This document shows, one piece after another, positions 53,601 to 61,172 of a stretch of 64,000 nucleotides of DNA. Position 1 is the first letter of the stretch, and every line of letters starts with the position of its first letter. Source of the DNA: an uncultured Clostridia bacterium (GTDB lineage: Bacteria > Bacillota > Clostridia > Monoglobales > Monoglobaceae); NCBI GenBank assembly GCA_947625905.1, contig CANQQJ010000005.1, positions 1-64,000 of the forward strand, in the 5' to 3' direction. A model generated the notes under the pieces. It saw only the letters and a program-made list of their open reading frames with translations, was not told where the DNA came from and did not search any database. Made by a program: the position numbers and the translations under genes.

Positions 53601-54017
53601 GCCCGTGAGCTCGACCGGCGTGCTCTGCATCAGATACTTATTGCCGTTATACAATCCCTCATCGGGGTGATGGCTGTCGTACTGAATCGAAAAGCTGCCC
53701 TTCTCGTCGTCGTAATATTCAACCGTGATGTCAATCGGAGTGTTGTCCGGTATGTCATACATCACCGAGTCGCTCACATTTACCCTGAGATACAGATTGC
53801 CGTCGGCCTGAACGTTGCTGAGCCTGCGAGCTTTGCGCCCATAGTAGTCAGTTGTGGACGCCTTGCAGGATATGGCCAAGTTAACGAGCTTATCGCCTTT
53901 GCTGAAGTCGGCAAGGATAGTGCCGTCGTCCTTCTCCGCGGCAAAAGCTGCAGGGAACGTGAAAACCGTCGCCAAGAGTGCAAGTATCAGCGCCGCGGCC
54001 AAGCATCTTTTTCTCAT
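50604..54017 (-). CDS. Secreted GH39-like glycoside hydrolase with CBM9-like domain (paralogue)
   Basis: The 1137-aa protein has a signal peptide (about 1-26), an N-terminal sandwich (30-200), an Ig-like domain (205-310), a TIM barrel (about 316-670), further Ig domains and a C-terminal CBM9/DOMON-like domain (about 924-1137; IDGEVSDGEWQGIWFGSDG). E432 in HFEIWNEYNH and E538 in IWLTEVGFSS are the expected acid/base and nucleophile. It is the paralogue of the 1153-aa protein at 3996-7457 over its whole length. RBS AAGGAGG precedes the ATG. It lies 59 bases after the solute-binding protein gene, so import and this hydrolase share a transcript. Without SLH repeats it is secreted or partner-held. 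Confidence 0.88.
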   Translation of the reverse strand: MRKRCLAAALILALLATVFTFPAAFAAEKDDGTILADFSKGDKLVNLAISCKASTTDYYGRKARRLSNVQADGNLYLRVNVSDSVMYDIPDNTPIDITVEYYDDEKGSFSIQYDSHHPDEGLYNGNKYLMQSTPVELTGTKTWKTATIHLEDMKMANRIDGNDFRVALYSYRPSGYSAGPVIISSVQVVPSDYENLTKLSITSDKLGNIYTDGEEIVLTETVLNKTSDEIATEYKLEVSDKLTGEQIYNSDGQNELEGDAAVENELRIPAPGKRSIYSVTIEETAWRVGRENEKKTQTCATEFSVSDILGLGEGDAAFGYQTQTNSLGRGVPEEVPILQRNMGASWSRDGLAWSTVETEKDVLSLPEGSYDIFKTAKDNGINTLLICSNYNQFYDNGETPNTPEGIAGFARYCGFLASSLKGVVDHFEIWNEYNHTPFNNVANKTGPATYAEMLKQSYIAIKAANPDAVVVGLGQANVDLMWSRQVFEAGGLEYCDAISCHPYDWSYEFNEDTTLKSIQNLRSIMNEFGYDKPIWLTEVGFSSIDDVVASKPAYHPYTQTEQAASTVLLNAVLKAYDAMDMMIGYCLYDRNNQKDLESCWGLNYAWYEAEGYKPRNGAKESYLAVAAMNRFLGSYNAEYSDMLVDGRSYAFKFTNNSMNKDVLFIQNGMDSGESLRSFKLGCPSVDVYDMFGNKTETICSDNGIFTFVAGEVPIYAVGNFTDFAESDGVSCVEPETITAYCAENDTAALTFTSNTDKELIVEAVAEDGLSVQENTGFIDGKAVIVLKSADDIEGTKTVRVRVTDKSGNVYYSADHNVTVREPVVTEIDFIETVEGTSSHMAARIVVTNTSNSAYQSGTVSITAPADIAKSAAKREFKNLAPGKKATFLFHLPTQIVKRVIKLSALVDLESGFSVEVNKNMELTSAAYAEQKPQIDGEVSDGEWQGIWFGSDGIDNVHDLTTPWRGPDDLSFSGIMMWDEEYLYYLAVVTDDIYCISYSPQTPYYMYKGDGIQFGLDDRKDVAAGDETLFNEFGIAELPGDKPAVFRYNTVYGLPDDAIVEGAEAASQRRGTETLYEAKIPWKGIFNDEFVPEAGRSYKFSTIINDNDGADRRGWISYGEGMGSGISTEKFGSLTLVK

Positions 54018-54076
54018 AATTTCGCCTCCTTGCTAAGCCCGCGCCGCCATTCGGCGCGGGCCGTATTTAAAAGTTA

Positions 54077-55495
54077 TTAATATTCCAGTGTGTCGAGGTA
54101 GTCTTTCTGGAAATCGGAATTGGCTTTTTCAAGCAGAGCCGCGCAGTCTGCGTTCTCGTTGGTCAGAACTTCCTGGATGCAGTCGTCCAGTATTCCGTAG
54201 AGCTCCTGCGCGCAAACCGGCTCCTCGGCCTGTATCTCAACATCGCTCTTTACAAAATCGTTGTAAAGCTTCACATGGTTGGGATTGCCGTTGGCGTTCT
54301 CGTCAATCAGCTGCTCCTCGAATTTAAGGCTCTCGACATCGTCGTTCCAGACGCTGAGATCCTTTATGCCTACCAGACGGTTCTCGTCGAGCGCGGTTTT
54401 GATCTCGTTCTGCTTGCTTATCTTAAAGTCCTCGGTGGCCTCAAAGTCGTACTGCATTTTGAGCCAGCGGATAGCCGCGTCGATCTGTTCCTCGCTCGCA
54501 TTGGGAGCTACCGAATAGATAACGCCGCCCAGCAGCGTCACGTGGCGCTTGGGGCCCTTGGGCAGCGCCATTATGCCTATCTGGTCGGGCTGCATGTCAT
54601 ACTTGGTGAGACGGGCCGGGAATCCGCCGTAGGCGATAAGCATACCCGCGCCGCCGGTCGCGAATGTCTTGTAATATTCCTCGCCGTCGATCAATGTGTT
54701 GTCGGGAAGCACGTTGTACTTCCACTTGAGATCCTTGACATACTCAAGCGCCTGAGCAGTCTCGGGTGAATTGAAGGTCGCATGCCATTTGCCGTCCTCG
54801 TCCTGCTCCATGAACTTCGCGCCGAACGACCACGCGAGACATGTGAACAGCCAGCCGCCGTTGTTGTTTGATGTGGGCAGCACGAATCCGGGCTTGCCCG
54901 TCGCTTGTTTGATCTTTACCGCAAAGTCTATAACGTCGTCCCACGTCTCCGGCTGCTGCGGCGTTCCGTCGTCGTTCATCAGGCCGGCCGCCTCAAACAG
55001 GTCTACGTTATAACCCAGACCCATTGTGTAGGAGCCTCTGGGGAACGCGTATATCTTGCCGTCCTTCTTGATCAGATTCTCGATCTTATCCGAGAATTTA
55101 CCATTAAATCCGTACTTCTCCATCGCGGCAGACAGATCAGCGGCGTATCCCGAATCAATGATCTGCTCCGCCTCGGTGAAGTGAGCGTTGTACACCGTGG
55201 GAAGTCTGCCTCCCGCAGCCTTGGCGTAAAAGCTCTTAAGGTCAAACGTCCATGTGTCGGGCGATATGGCGGCATCTTCATTCGACGCCTCGAATCTGCT
55301 CTTTAGGTCGTTCATCCTATCAAGGCTTGAGCCCTCCTGCTGCGGCCAGCCGCCGATACTGATAACTGTTCTGCCCTGTTCGTCGGTGGTGTTCGCGTTT
55401 TTTTCGCCTCCGCATGAGCCGAGGCATACGGCCGCCATAACAGCCGCAACGATAATTGCCACAACTTTTGTCAATCGTCTTTGTTTCGCTTTCAT
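54077..55495 (-). CDS. Sugar ABC transporter solute-binding lipoprotein
   Basis: The 472-aa protein begins with a lipoprotein signal: a hydrophobic helix (10-25) and lipobox LGSC with C28, followed by a flexible GGEKNANT stretch. The fold is the cluster-B (family 1) extracellular sugar-binding protein: SIGGWPQQEGSSLDRMNDLK, KDGKIYAFPRGSYTMGLGYN, ETWDDVIDFAVKIK and MLIAYGG with the hinge motifs. It binds oligosaccharides outside the membrane and passes them to the two permeases transcribed divergently. RBS AAAGGAG precedes the ATG. It heads the minus-strand run of seven surface proteins and has the shared-type promoter at 55664-55696. Confidence 0.92.
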   Translation of the reverse strand: MKAKQRRLTKVVAIIVAAVMAAVCLGSCGGEKNANTTDEQGRTVISIGGWPQQEGSSLDRMNDLKSRFEASNEDAAISPDTWTFDLKSFYAKAAGGRLPTVYNAHFTEAEQIIDSGYAADLSAAMEKYGFNGKFSDKIENLIKKDGKIYAFPRGSYTMGLGYNVDLFEAAGLMNDDGTPQQPETWDDVIDFAVKIKQATGKPGFVLPTSNNNGGWLFTCLAWSFGAKFMEQDEDGKWHATFNSPETAQALEYVKDLKWKYNVLPDNTLIDGEEYYKTFATGGAGMLIAYGGFPARLTKYDMQPDQIGIMALPKGPKRHVTLLGGVIYSVAPNASEEQIDAAIRWLKMQYDFEATEDFKISKQNEIKTALDENRLVGIKDLSVWNDDVESLKFEEQLIDENANGNPNHVKLYNDFVKSDVEIQAEEPVCAQELYGILDDCIQEVLTNENADCAALLEKANSDFQKDYLDTLEY

Positions 55496-55663
55496 TAAAA
55501 TTACTCCTTTCTATGACTTATTTTATTAATTTGTTTTCTGTTTAATGGTTTAGTGCCGATGTAAGGCGCCTCGCAACAGCGCTCAATCGCCGTGGATACG
55601 TGCATTTGCGCAATAATTTGCACAAAAAGTTAATTATATTCTAACACCATATCATGCATATTG

Positions 55664-55696
55664 TATAGTCAATTTTATTTTAAAAACTGTAAATTT
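55664..55696 (-). promoter_or_regulatory. Shared-type promoter/operator box of the binding-protein operon
   Basis: On the minus strand TTTACAGTTTTT (from 55693) is followed by 13 bases and CTATA (55668-55664). TTTACA serves as -35 and GACTAT (55670-55665) as -10 with 17-base spacing. Confidence 0.6.
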
Positions 55697-55838
55697 ATAT
55701 ACAATTTTTAGGATTTTTTTTACATTCCGCCGAATCGGAGTTTCGGGACTAATTCCCAAAATGCCGAACAGACCGCTAAAGAGCGCTTGATAAAATTTTA
55801 ACAACATATTTCCGAGGCCCGAAAAATTTTATGAACGA

Positions 55839-55869
55839 ATTTACAGTTTTTCAAATAAAGATTACTATA
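55839..55869 (+). promoter_or_regulatory. Shared-type promoter/operator box of the permease genes
   Basis: AATTTACAGTTTTT (55839-55852) is followed by 12-13 bases and CTATA (near 55865-55869). It closely matches the minus-strand copy at 55664-55696 over about 35 bases. It lies about 75 bases upstream of the permease ATG. Confidence 0.6.
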
Positions 55870-55942
55870 AAAGCTTGACGCGCTTTGTTATAATAATATC
55901 ATAGAAAAACGTCGATAAATTTTAAAAGAAAGGATAATTGCG

Positions 55943-56872
55943 ATGAAAAAGATTACAAAAAATCATTCGGGCAAAAAGGGCCGCGGACGGCTGCGGCGGC
56001 TGCGCAACGATTTCGACGCGTGGATCCTGCTGCTGCCGCTCGTTATCATACTTTATATTATGGTATGGCGCCCCACGGTGCTCGGAGCCGTATGGTCGTT
56101 CTTTAAAATGAACGCGTACACTCCCGTCAAGTTCACGGGGCTTGACAATTATGTCAGGGTACTCACCCACACGCAGTTTCTGCCCACGCTTATCAATACC
56201 GGCTGGTACGTGTTCTGGTCGCTGGTCATCGGCTTTATTCCTCCGGTGATCATTGCGGTGATGCTTAACGAGCTTGTGCATTTCAAAAAAACGTTCCGCA
56301 TTTTGTCGTACATACCCGCGGTCATACCCGGAATAGCCGGTATGCTTATGTGGTACTACATATACTATCCCGGAAATATGGGACTGCTCAACATGGTGCT
56401 TACAAAGCTTAATCTGCCGCAGTTTGAATGGCTGCAAAATCCGAAGTTCACGATCATAGGCATTGTTATCTATAAGACATGGAAAGGTTTCCCCGGCGCG
56501 GTGCTTTTGTATTACGCCGCGGTCCAAAGTGTTTCCGTTGAGCTTTACGAGGCCGCCCTTATAGACGGCGCGGGACCGATCAAACGCGCGTGGCACGTTA
56601 CGCGCCCGGCGCTTGAGGGAATGCTGCTGCTTAATCTCGTGCGTCAGATCATCAGCGTTTTCCAGACGCTCGACGAGCCTCTGGCCATGACGGGCGGAGG
56701 CCCGAACAACGCCTCAAACACTCTGTCGTTCCAGCTGTATCAATACGGTTTTAACAGCGGCGGACGAGCCACCGGCCAGGCCATGGCGCTTGGCGTTATA
56801 ATCTTCCTTATATTGATCGTGTTTACATTGTTCTACTTTATATTGAACAAAAAAGTCGAAGACCGCTACTAA
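55943..56872 (+). CDS. Sugar ABC transporter permease 1
   Basis: The 309-aa protein has a basic N-terminus and six predicted membrane segments (first at about 29-50). The EAA loop that docks the ATPase is EAALIDGAGPIKRAWHVTRP, with the first Glu at E203. It belongs to the MalF/UgpA-type permeases (LNYNPQ-like TNYVRVL region: FTGLDNYVRVL). With the next gene it should form the channel for the sugar bound by the lipoprotein. RBS AAAGGA lies 9 bases before the ATG. It is divergent from the binding-protein gene. No ATPase gene is in the window, so a shared MsmK-type ATPase elsewhere is expected. Confidence 0.92.
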   Translation: MKKITKNHSGKKGRGRLRRLRNDFDAWILLLPLVIILYIMVWRPTVLGAVWSFFKMNAYTPVKFTGLDNYVRVLTHTQFLPTLINTGWYVFWSLVIGFIPPVIIAVMLNELVHFKKTFRILSYIPAVIPGIAGMLMWYYIYYPGNMGLLNMVLTKLNLPQFEWLQNPKFTIIGIVIYKTWKGFPGAVLLYYAAVQSVSVELYEAALIDGAGPIKRAWHVTRPALEGMLLLNLVRQIISVFQTLDEPLAMTGGGPNNASNTLSFQLYQYGFNSGGRATGQAMALGVIIFLILIVFTLFYFILNKKVEDRY

Positions 56873-56888
56873 GAAAGGAGATGCTGAC

Positions 56889-57800
56889 ATGAAAAAATTT
56901 GAAAACAAAGAGACCGGCATCCTTTCTCGTTCGGACCTGAGCAACGTGAGCGGTCAAATGCTGTACTGGTTTTTCTTCATCGTGCTGGCGCTTGTGTGCG
57001 TGGTGGCCGTTGTACCGGCTCTCTGGACCCTGCTGACAGCCTTTAAGGATACTCAGGAGATATATGCCTCGTTCAGTTTCCTGCCGTCCGATATGTCGTG
57101 GCACCGGATAACGAGCAGACTGAGCGAATCATGGGCGGCTCTGCAGCTCGGTGACTCGTTTATAAACACCATTATACTTTCAATAGGCAGTCTGGTATTT
57201 AAAATCACGATCTGCGGCCTCGGCGGCTATGTGCTGTCAAGATTAAAGCCGCGCGGCGCGGGACTGGTTTTCGCTCTGGTGGTTTGGACCATGATGATGC
57301 CGGTCCAGATACGTATCGTTCCCACATACATGTCGTTTCTGCACTTTCCGTTTGCCTCCGATAATATGGGCGGCGTAAGCCTGCTTGACACCTACTGGCC
57401 CATGTGGCTCAACGCGTGCGCGGACACCTTCGCGGTGCTGCTGTTTAAAAACAACTTCGACGCGATACCAATCTCATACATCGAATCGGCAAAGCTGGAC
57501 GGCTGCGGCAACATCAGAGCGTTTTTCAAGATAGTGCTGCCGCTTTCAATGCCTATAGTTATCTTTGAGTCGATCAACACTTTGAGCCAAGCGTGGTCAG
57601 CCTTCTTCACGCCGCTGCTGGTGCTTGACAAGAGGATGGTGCTGCCGCTTAAGATATACAGACTATCAATGGACCCCAATATCAGGATGAACACGTATTT
57701 CATGGGACTGATATTCGCCTCGCTTCCTCCGCTGCTGATATTCATTATATTCCAGCGCAGGATCATGGGTGGCATCAATGTCGGCGGAGTGAAAGGCTGA
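56889..57800 (+). CDS. Sugar ABC transporter permease 2
   Basis: The 303-aa protein is a MalG/UgpE-type permease with six predicted membrane segments and the EAA loop ESAKLDGCGNIRAFFKIVLP (first Glu at E199). It follows permease 1 by 16 bases and RBS AAAGGAG lies 7 bases before the ATG. The C-terminal IFQRRIMGGINVGGVKG matches the usual MalG-like end. The two permeases share a terminator at 57813-57850. Confidence 0.92.
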   Translation: MKKFENKETGILSRSDLSNVSGQMLYWFFFIVLALVCVVAVVPALWTLLTAFKDTQEIYASFSFLPSDMSWHRITSRLSESWAALQLGDSFINTIILSIGSLVFKITICGLGGYVLSRLKPRGAGLVFALVVWTMMMPVQIRIVPTYMSFLHFPFASDNMGGVSLLDTYWPMWLNACADTFAVLLFKNNFDAIPISYIESAKLDGCGNIRAFFKIVLPLSMPIVIFESINTLSQAWSAFFTPLLVLDKRMVLPLKIYRLSMDPNIRMNTYFMGLIFASLPPLLIFIIFQRRIMGGINVGGVKG

Positions 57801-57812
57801 TAAACGAAAAAC

Positions 57813-57850
57813 GGGCTTTGCATCGAATCTGATGCAAAGCCCCTTATTTT
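57813..57850. terminator. Bidirectional terminator after the permeases
   Basis: GGGCTTTGCATC (57813-57824) pairs with GATGCAAAGCCC (57831-57842) around a 6-base loop; TTATTTTTT follows. On the other side AAAAAC gives a T run for the convergent gene ending at 57856. Confidence 0.92.
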
Positions 57851-57855
57851 TTATC

Positions 57856-58698
57856 TTAAAACGCGAAATATTGGTTGTAAAGCTCAAGCATATACCGCGC
57901 CTGGATCTTTTTGATCTCGATCGGCACCGAATTATATATCACTTCAAAAGTGAACAAACCGTCATACTTTACGTCTTTCACTCCGCGGCGGACATTATCG
58001 AAATTGACCGAGACCCCTTTGCCGACCGTAAACGGCATTTGATGAAGGTCGCAATCCACTCCTATCAGGCCGTCGTGCTCTCCGCAATTATCGTGAACAT
58101 GCATGGCCTTGAGGTAATCTCCCGCCTGCATAATGAAGTCGTACTGGTTGCCCTTCTTTGAGATATGCAAATGCCCCGTATCGAGACAGATGCCGATATT
58201 ATCTTTGTTGTCGACCGACTTGCAAAGACGCAGCAGATGACCCGCGTCGAAATCATAGAGCCGACTCAGGTTCTCAAGGCAAATCACCATATCGGTGCCC
58301 TTGACATATTCGGTAAGTTGATTCAAGGCGTCAACACGGACGTCAAACCATTGCTCCCACGGCTCCCAATCCGTTCCGAAATTGGAATGGTGCAGCACCG
58401 CGGCCCGAACACCCAAATCGTGAAAAATATCAATGTTCCGTTTGAGGTTATCTATCGCGTAGGTATTGTCGATAGAAGTGATATTTCCCTCGTTCATAAA
58501 TATCAGGTGTCCCTGCGGAGCGGAGAATCCTCTGTCGTCCATATAGTGCCTGAACGCTTTTACTTCACCCTTTCTGTAAAGAGGCTTATAGTGTTCGGCG
58601 TTTATCTCCGTCTGCATATAGCCGCACTCTATAAAAGTATCAACCATTTCCTTAGGCTCAAGCCGGCCGAAAAATGTAGACGATATCGCAGGTTTCAT
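57856..58698 (-). CDS. Sugar phosphate isomerase/epimerase (xylose-isomerase-like TIM barrel)
   Basis: The 280-aa protein belongs to the AP-endonuclease-2/xylose-isomerase-like TIM-barrel group. Motifs are VICLENLSRLYDF with a metal Glu, ICLDTGHLHIS with Asp and His, AMHVHDNCGEHDG with two His, and the C-terminal LFTFEV Glu. Members isomerise or epimerise ketoses, inositols or sugar phosphates with a divalent metal. There is no export signal. RBS GGGAGG precedes the ATG, and the gene stands alone with its own consensus-like promoter at 58742-58770 and a shared terminator. It converges on the permease genes. Confidence 0.9.
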   Translation of the reverse strand: MKPAISSTFFGRLEPKEMVDTFIECGYMQTEINAEHYKPLYRKGEVKAFRHYMDDRGFSAPQGHLIFMNEGNITSIDNTYAIDNLKRNIDIFHDLGVRAAVLHHSNFGTDWEPWEQWFDVRVDALNQLTEYVKGTDMVICLENLSRLYDFDAGHLLRLCKSVDNKDNIGICLDTGHLHISKKGNQYDFIMQAGDYLKAMHVHDNCGEHDGLIGVDCDLHQMPFTVGKGVSVNFDNVRRGVKDVKYDGLFTFEVIYNSVPIEIKKIQARYMLELYNQYFAF

Positions 58699-58741
58699 AA
58701 ATATTTCCCTCCCGTTAAATCAGAAATAGCTTTGCGCTTAT

Positions 58742-58770
58742 ATTATATCACATTATTTTATCATTTTCAA
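58742..58770 (-). promoter_or_regulatory. Sigma-A promoter of the sugar isomerase/epimerase gene
   Basis: On the minus strand TTGAAA (58770-58765) and TATAAT (58747-58742) are 17 bases apart, 43 bases upstream of the ATG. This unit does not carry the shared CWGTTTTT box. Confidence 0.75.
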
Positions 58771-58841
58771 GTCTTTGATCAATAATCGCCGCGAGCAGAT
58801 TTTCTTTCACTCCCTGATTGGTTTTATCTTGCGGCAAACCG

Positions 58842-60941
58842 CTATTCTTTCCAAAGCTCCGCAATATCTTCCCGGTCCATGGCCGACAGGGTGTACATCC
58901 TCCACGCGCACATCCACGCGTGCAAGTTGTCGTTAAAGTGTCCGCGTTCCTCACAGGTCGGGCGGTACTTCGTCCATCTGCAATGGAAAAATCCTTCGTT
59001 CTGACTGCCAATCGGCCGCTTGTTTCCGTGTATCTCGGGAGTGTCCTCGGTGGCAATGCAGAGCAGCGCGTTCCACCATGTCATCTTTGCCCAGATTTTA
59101 AAATTCTCATTTTTCGTTATATGCCACAGCTTGAACATCGCGTCCACAAGCAAAGCTCCCCACGCGTCAAGCGCGCTGTGCTCCGCGCTGACAAGCGTTC
59201 CTCCGGTCGTATGGTAGCCGAACTTTGAAAAGTCGGATTTATCATCATATATACAGTCGCAAAACATCATCCAGCTGAAGAAATAATACGCCGATTTTTC
59301 GGCGCGGATAAGCCAAATTTCATCATTTGTCAGCTCATAAAGGTACAGTGCCGACTCAAGAAACGGATATGCCGTTTCCTTGTCGATACAGGCGCAGTCG
59401 ATCGCGCCCGCGGTGCAGACAAAGTTATCAAGATCCCGCTTATAATACAGGTCCATAGCTTTTATTATCGTGTCAAGGTACCTCTTATCCTTTGTTTCGC
59501 GGTGTACCTCGCACAAACCCATTATCATGAACCCGCCTATGCTGCCGCTTTTGGAAACAGCCGTCCCGTCGATCTTCCAGGTCTTGGCAAATCCGTATTC
59601 GGGGTCAAAGGCTTTGACGGCAAAATCCGCTATTTTGATTGAAAAGTCATAATAGTTTTGCTTGATTTTTCCGTGGGCTTTAAACATTCTGTAGCTTCGC
59701 ATAAGCTCGCACATTGCCCAACCGACATTGCAGGCGTCCGGCAGACGGCAATTCTCTTCGCCATCTCTTTTAAACTGCCCGTACGCCGTGTAAAGGAGTC
59801 CGCTGTCCCTCTGCATCGAAACAAAGGCGTCCAGACACTCTTCCGCCGCTTTAACATCCATATCAAATCCGTTTTTATATCCGTTCATGGCAAACAGTCT
59901 TGCGAGCATTGCGCCTTGACCCGCCCATCCGATCTCATAGCCGGATGAAAAAACAGATAATTTTAAATTTTCGGGGTCCTTCATAGCCTCCGCCAGTTCC
60001 TCGCCCTTGAGCGTCGCGTTATGGCACCTGTGAAACAGCTTGTCATAGATACCTCCCGAAAACATAGGGGCGTCAAATTCCTGTTTAAGCAGAAATCTCA
60101 TATACGAGATCTCCAAGTTCCATAACTCTTTTGCTGAAAGCTCGGGCGTTTTATGAAACGGGAAAATCTTGGTGCAGCGCTCCATCAAATCCGCCGTGCC
60201 GTAGTATTTGTATTTCGGGACCCCGACAAACATATACGCGGAAAGCTCGATTGATTTTCCGCTTTCCAATGTGAAATATGTTTCCATCGGTTTATCAAAT
60301 GTATTTTTATGAGCATAAGTATATGGCATCTCGGAGATCGGATGAATGATCCTGTGCTGATACGTTCCGTCGCTGTTTTTGATAATGCTGCAGGACGACT
60401 CAAGCGAGATCTTATTTTCATTCGACGCGAATAACGCAAACACGCGATTTTCGTTTTCGGAAACGGTCGCCGACGGGATGCTCTCGCGGTCATAAGCGAA
60501 TACCCACGGCTGTCCGTCTATCGCAAGACCGGTCGGCGTGTTTGTACCGGAAGTCTCCCGTTCCTCGGTCTTTCCGTTCAGTATCTCTCCGGCATTTACG
60601 CCGCCGCAATGTGATGTGTCATAATTAAAACCCGGGAATACAAAATGATTCGGTTTGAAAACAGTGTTTACCGCAAAAACAGACTTAAAACGCAAACTCT
60701 GCGGATCGCGGTTTAAAATGTGCCTTCCGAGCTTAAAAATTCCGTCGCCGATATATTCTGTTTTATCCGAGATCTCCAAACCTTCAATTTCGCATTTTTG
60801 AAAATTATCGGTTGATTCAACAATATTTCCTTGTTTTTCGAGACCGTCGATCACGATTATCGGGGCAAGGAGTTCACAATAAGTTTCGTCTGCGGTTTTT
60901 TCGGATAAAGTATAGTCATTTCCGCGTTTCGTTATATACAT
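58842..60941 (-). CDS. Unrecognised cytoplasmic 699-aa protein, probable (alpha/alpha)-barrel carbohydrate enzyme
   Basis: I do not recognise a named family. Residues 1 to about 270 are beta-rich, and 280-690 form a helical array with aromatic-rich repeats (ELWNLEISYMRFLL, NVGWAMCELMRSYRMFKAHG, GSIGGFMIMGLCEVHRETKD, YPFLESALYLYELTNDEIWL, HSALDAWGALLVDAMFKLWH), the pattern of (alpha/alpha)6 glycosidases and lyases. Possible catalytic residues are not assigned. No signal peptide is present, so it should act on imported material. RBS AAGGAGG precedes the ATG. Its promoter has the shared CWGTTTTT box, which links it to the transporter and isomerase operons. It is the most likely undescribed enzyme of the locus. 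Confidence 0.85.
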   Translation of the reverse strand: MYITKRGNDYTLSEKTADETYCELLAPIIVIDGLEKQGNIVESTDNFQKCEIEGLEISDKTEYIGDGIFKLGRHILNRDPQSLRFKSVFAVNTVFKPNHFVFPGFNYDTSHCGGVNAGEILNGKTEERETSGTNTPTGLAIDGQPWVFAYDRESIPSATVSENENRVFALFASNENKISLESSCSIIKNSDGTYQHRIIHPISEMPYTYAHKNTFDKPMETYFTLESGKSIELSAYMFVGVPKYKYYGTADLMERCTKIFPFHKTPELSAKELWNLEISYMRFLLKQEFDAPMFSGGIYDKLFHRCHNATLKGEELAEAMKDPENLKLSVFSSGYEIGWAGQGAMLARLFAMNGYKNGFDMDVKAAEECLDAFVSMQRDSGLLYTAYGQFKRDGEENCRLPDACNVGWAMCELMRSYRMFKAHGKIKQNYYDFSIKIADFAVKAFDPEYGFAKTWKIDGTAVSKSGSIGGFMIMGLCEVHRETKDKRYLDTIIKAMDLYYKRDLDNFVCTAGAIDCACIDKETAYPFLESALYLYELTNDEIWLIRAEKSAYYFFSWMMFCDCIYDDKSDFSKFGYHTTGGTLVSAEHSALDAWGALLVDAMFKLWHITKNENFKIWAKMTWWNALLCIATEDTPEIHGNKRPIGSQNEGFFHCRWTKYRPTCEERGHFNDNLHAWMCAWRMYTLSAMDREDIAELWKE

Positions 60942-61009
60942 ATTTATTTACCCTCCTTAAAAACAATATCTTAATTTGAATTTCATTTTAGCATAATGAA
61001 AGTTTCAAA

Positions 61010-61041
61010 TATAGATATATTCGTTTTAAAAACAGTAATTT
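61010..61041 (-). promoter_or_regulatory. Shared-type promoter/operator box of the 699-aa protein gene
   Basis: On the minus strand AATTACTGTTTTT (from 61041/61028) is followed by 13 bases and CTATA (61014-61010), the same layout as the transporter and isomerase promoters. It lies about 70 bases upstream of the ATG. A further extended -10-like TGCTAAAAT follows downstream. Confidence 0.55.
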
Positions 61042-61090
61042 CATTTAAAGAATATTTCACCGGTAAGCTCACTGCATATAAAGCAAAGCC

Positions 61091-61125
61091 AAAAAAGAGG
61101 CAGGGTGTCGGCCTGCCTCCTCTTT
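61091..61125 (-). terminator. Terminator hairpin after the 770-aa SLH protein gene
   Basis: AAAGAGGCAGG (from 61094) pairs imperfectly with CCTGCC...CTCTTT (61112-61125), and on the minus strand a run of six T follows. The right arm holds three extra bases compared with the left, relative to the perfect hairpin at 20094-20126. Confidence 0.75.
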
Positions 61126-61153
61126 GGATATAATTGGGAAGAATTAATTATTT
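61126..61153. repeat. Conserved 28-base hairpin-linked repeat, copy 2
   Basis: These 28 bases are identical to 20128-20155 and sit in the same position, between a minus-strand stop codon (61173) and a GCAGG/CCTGC hairpin. The stem bases differ between the copies while the 28-base tail is unchanged. Confidence 0.75.
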
Positions 61154-61172
61154 TGCTTCTGCAATTATTTTG

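Larger units (their letters stand above)
55496..55942. other. 447-base divergent control region between binding protein and permeases
   Basis: No gene is seen. The region holds two inverted copies of AAAAACTGTAAATT (55682-55696 and 55839-55852 on opposite strands), each part of a promoter pointing outward. A TTGACG followed by TATAAT at 55875-55894 has spacing too short (8 bases) for a second promoter. The rest is AT-rich leader. Confidence 0.7.

Noticed and set aside
55875-55894. TTGACG plus TATAAT as a promoter for the permeases
   Set aside because: The hexamers are only 8 bases apart; the box at 55839-55869 is the better candidate.
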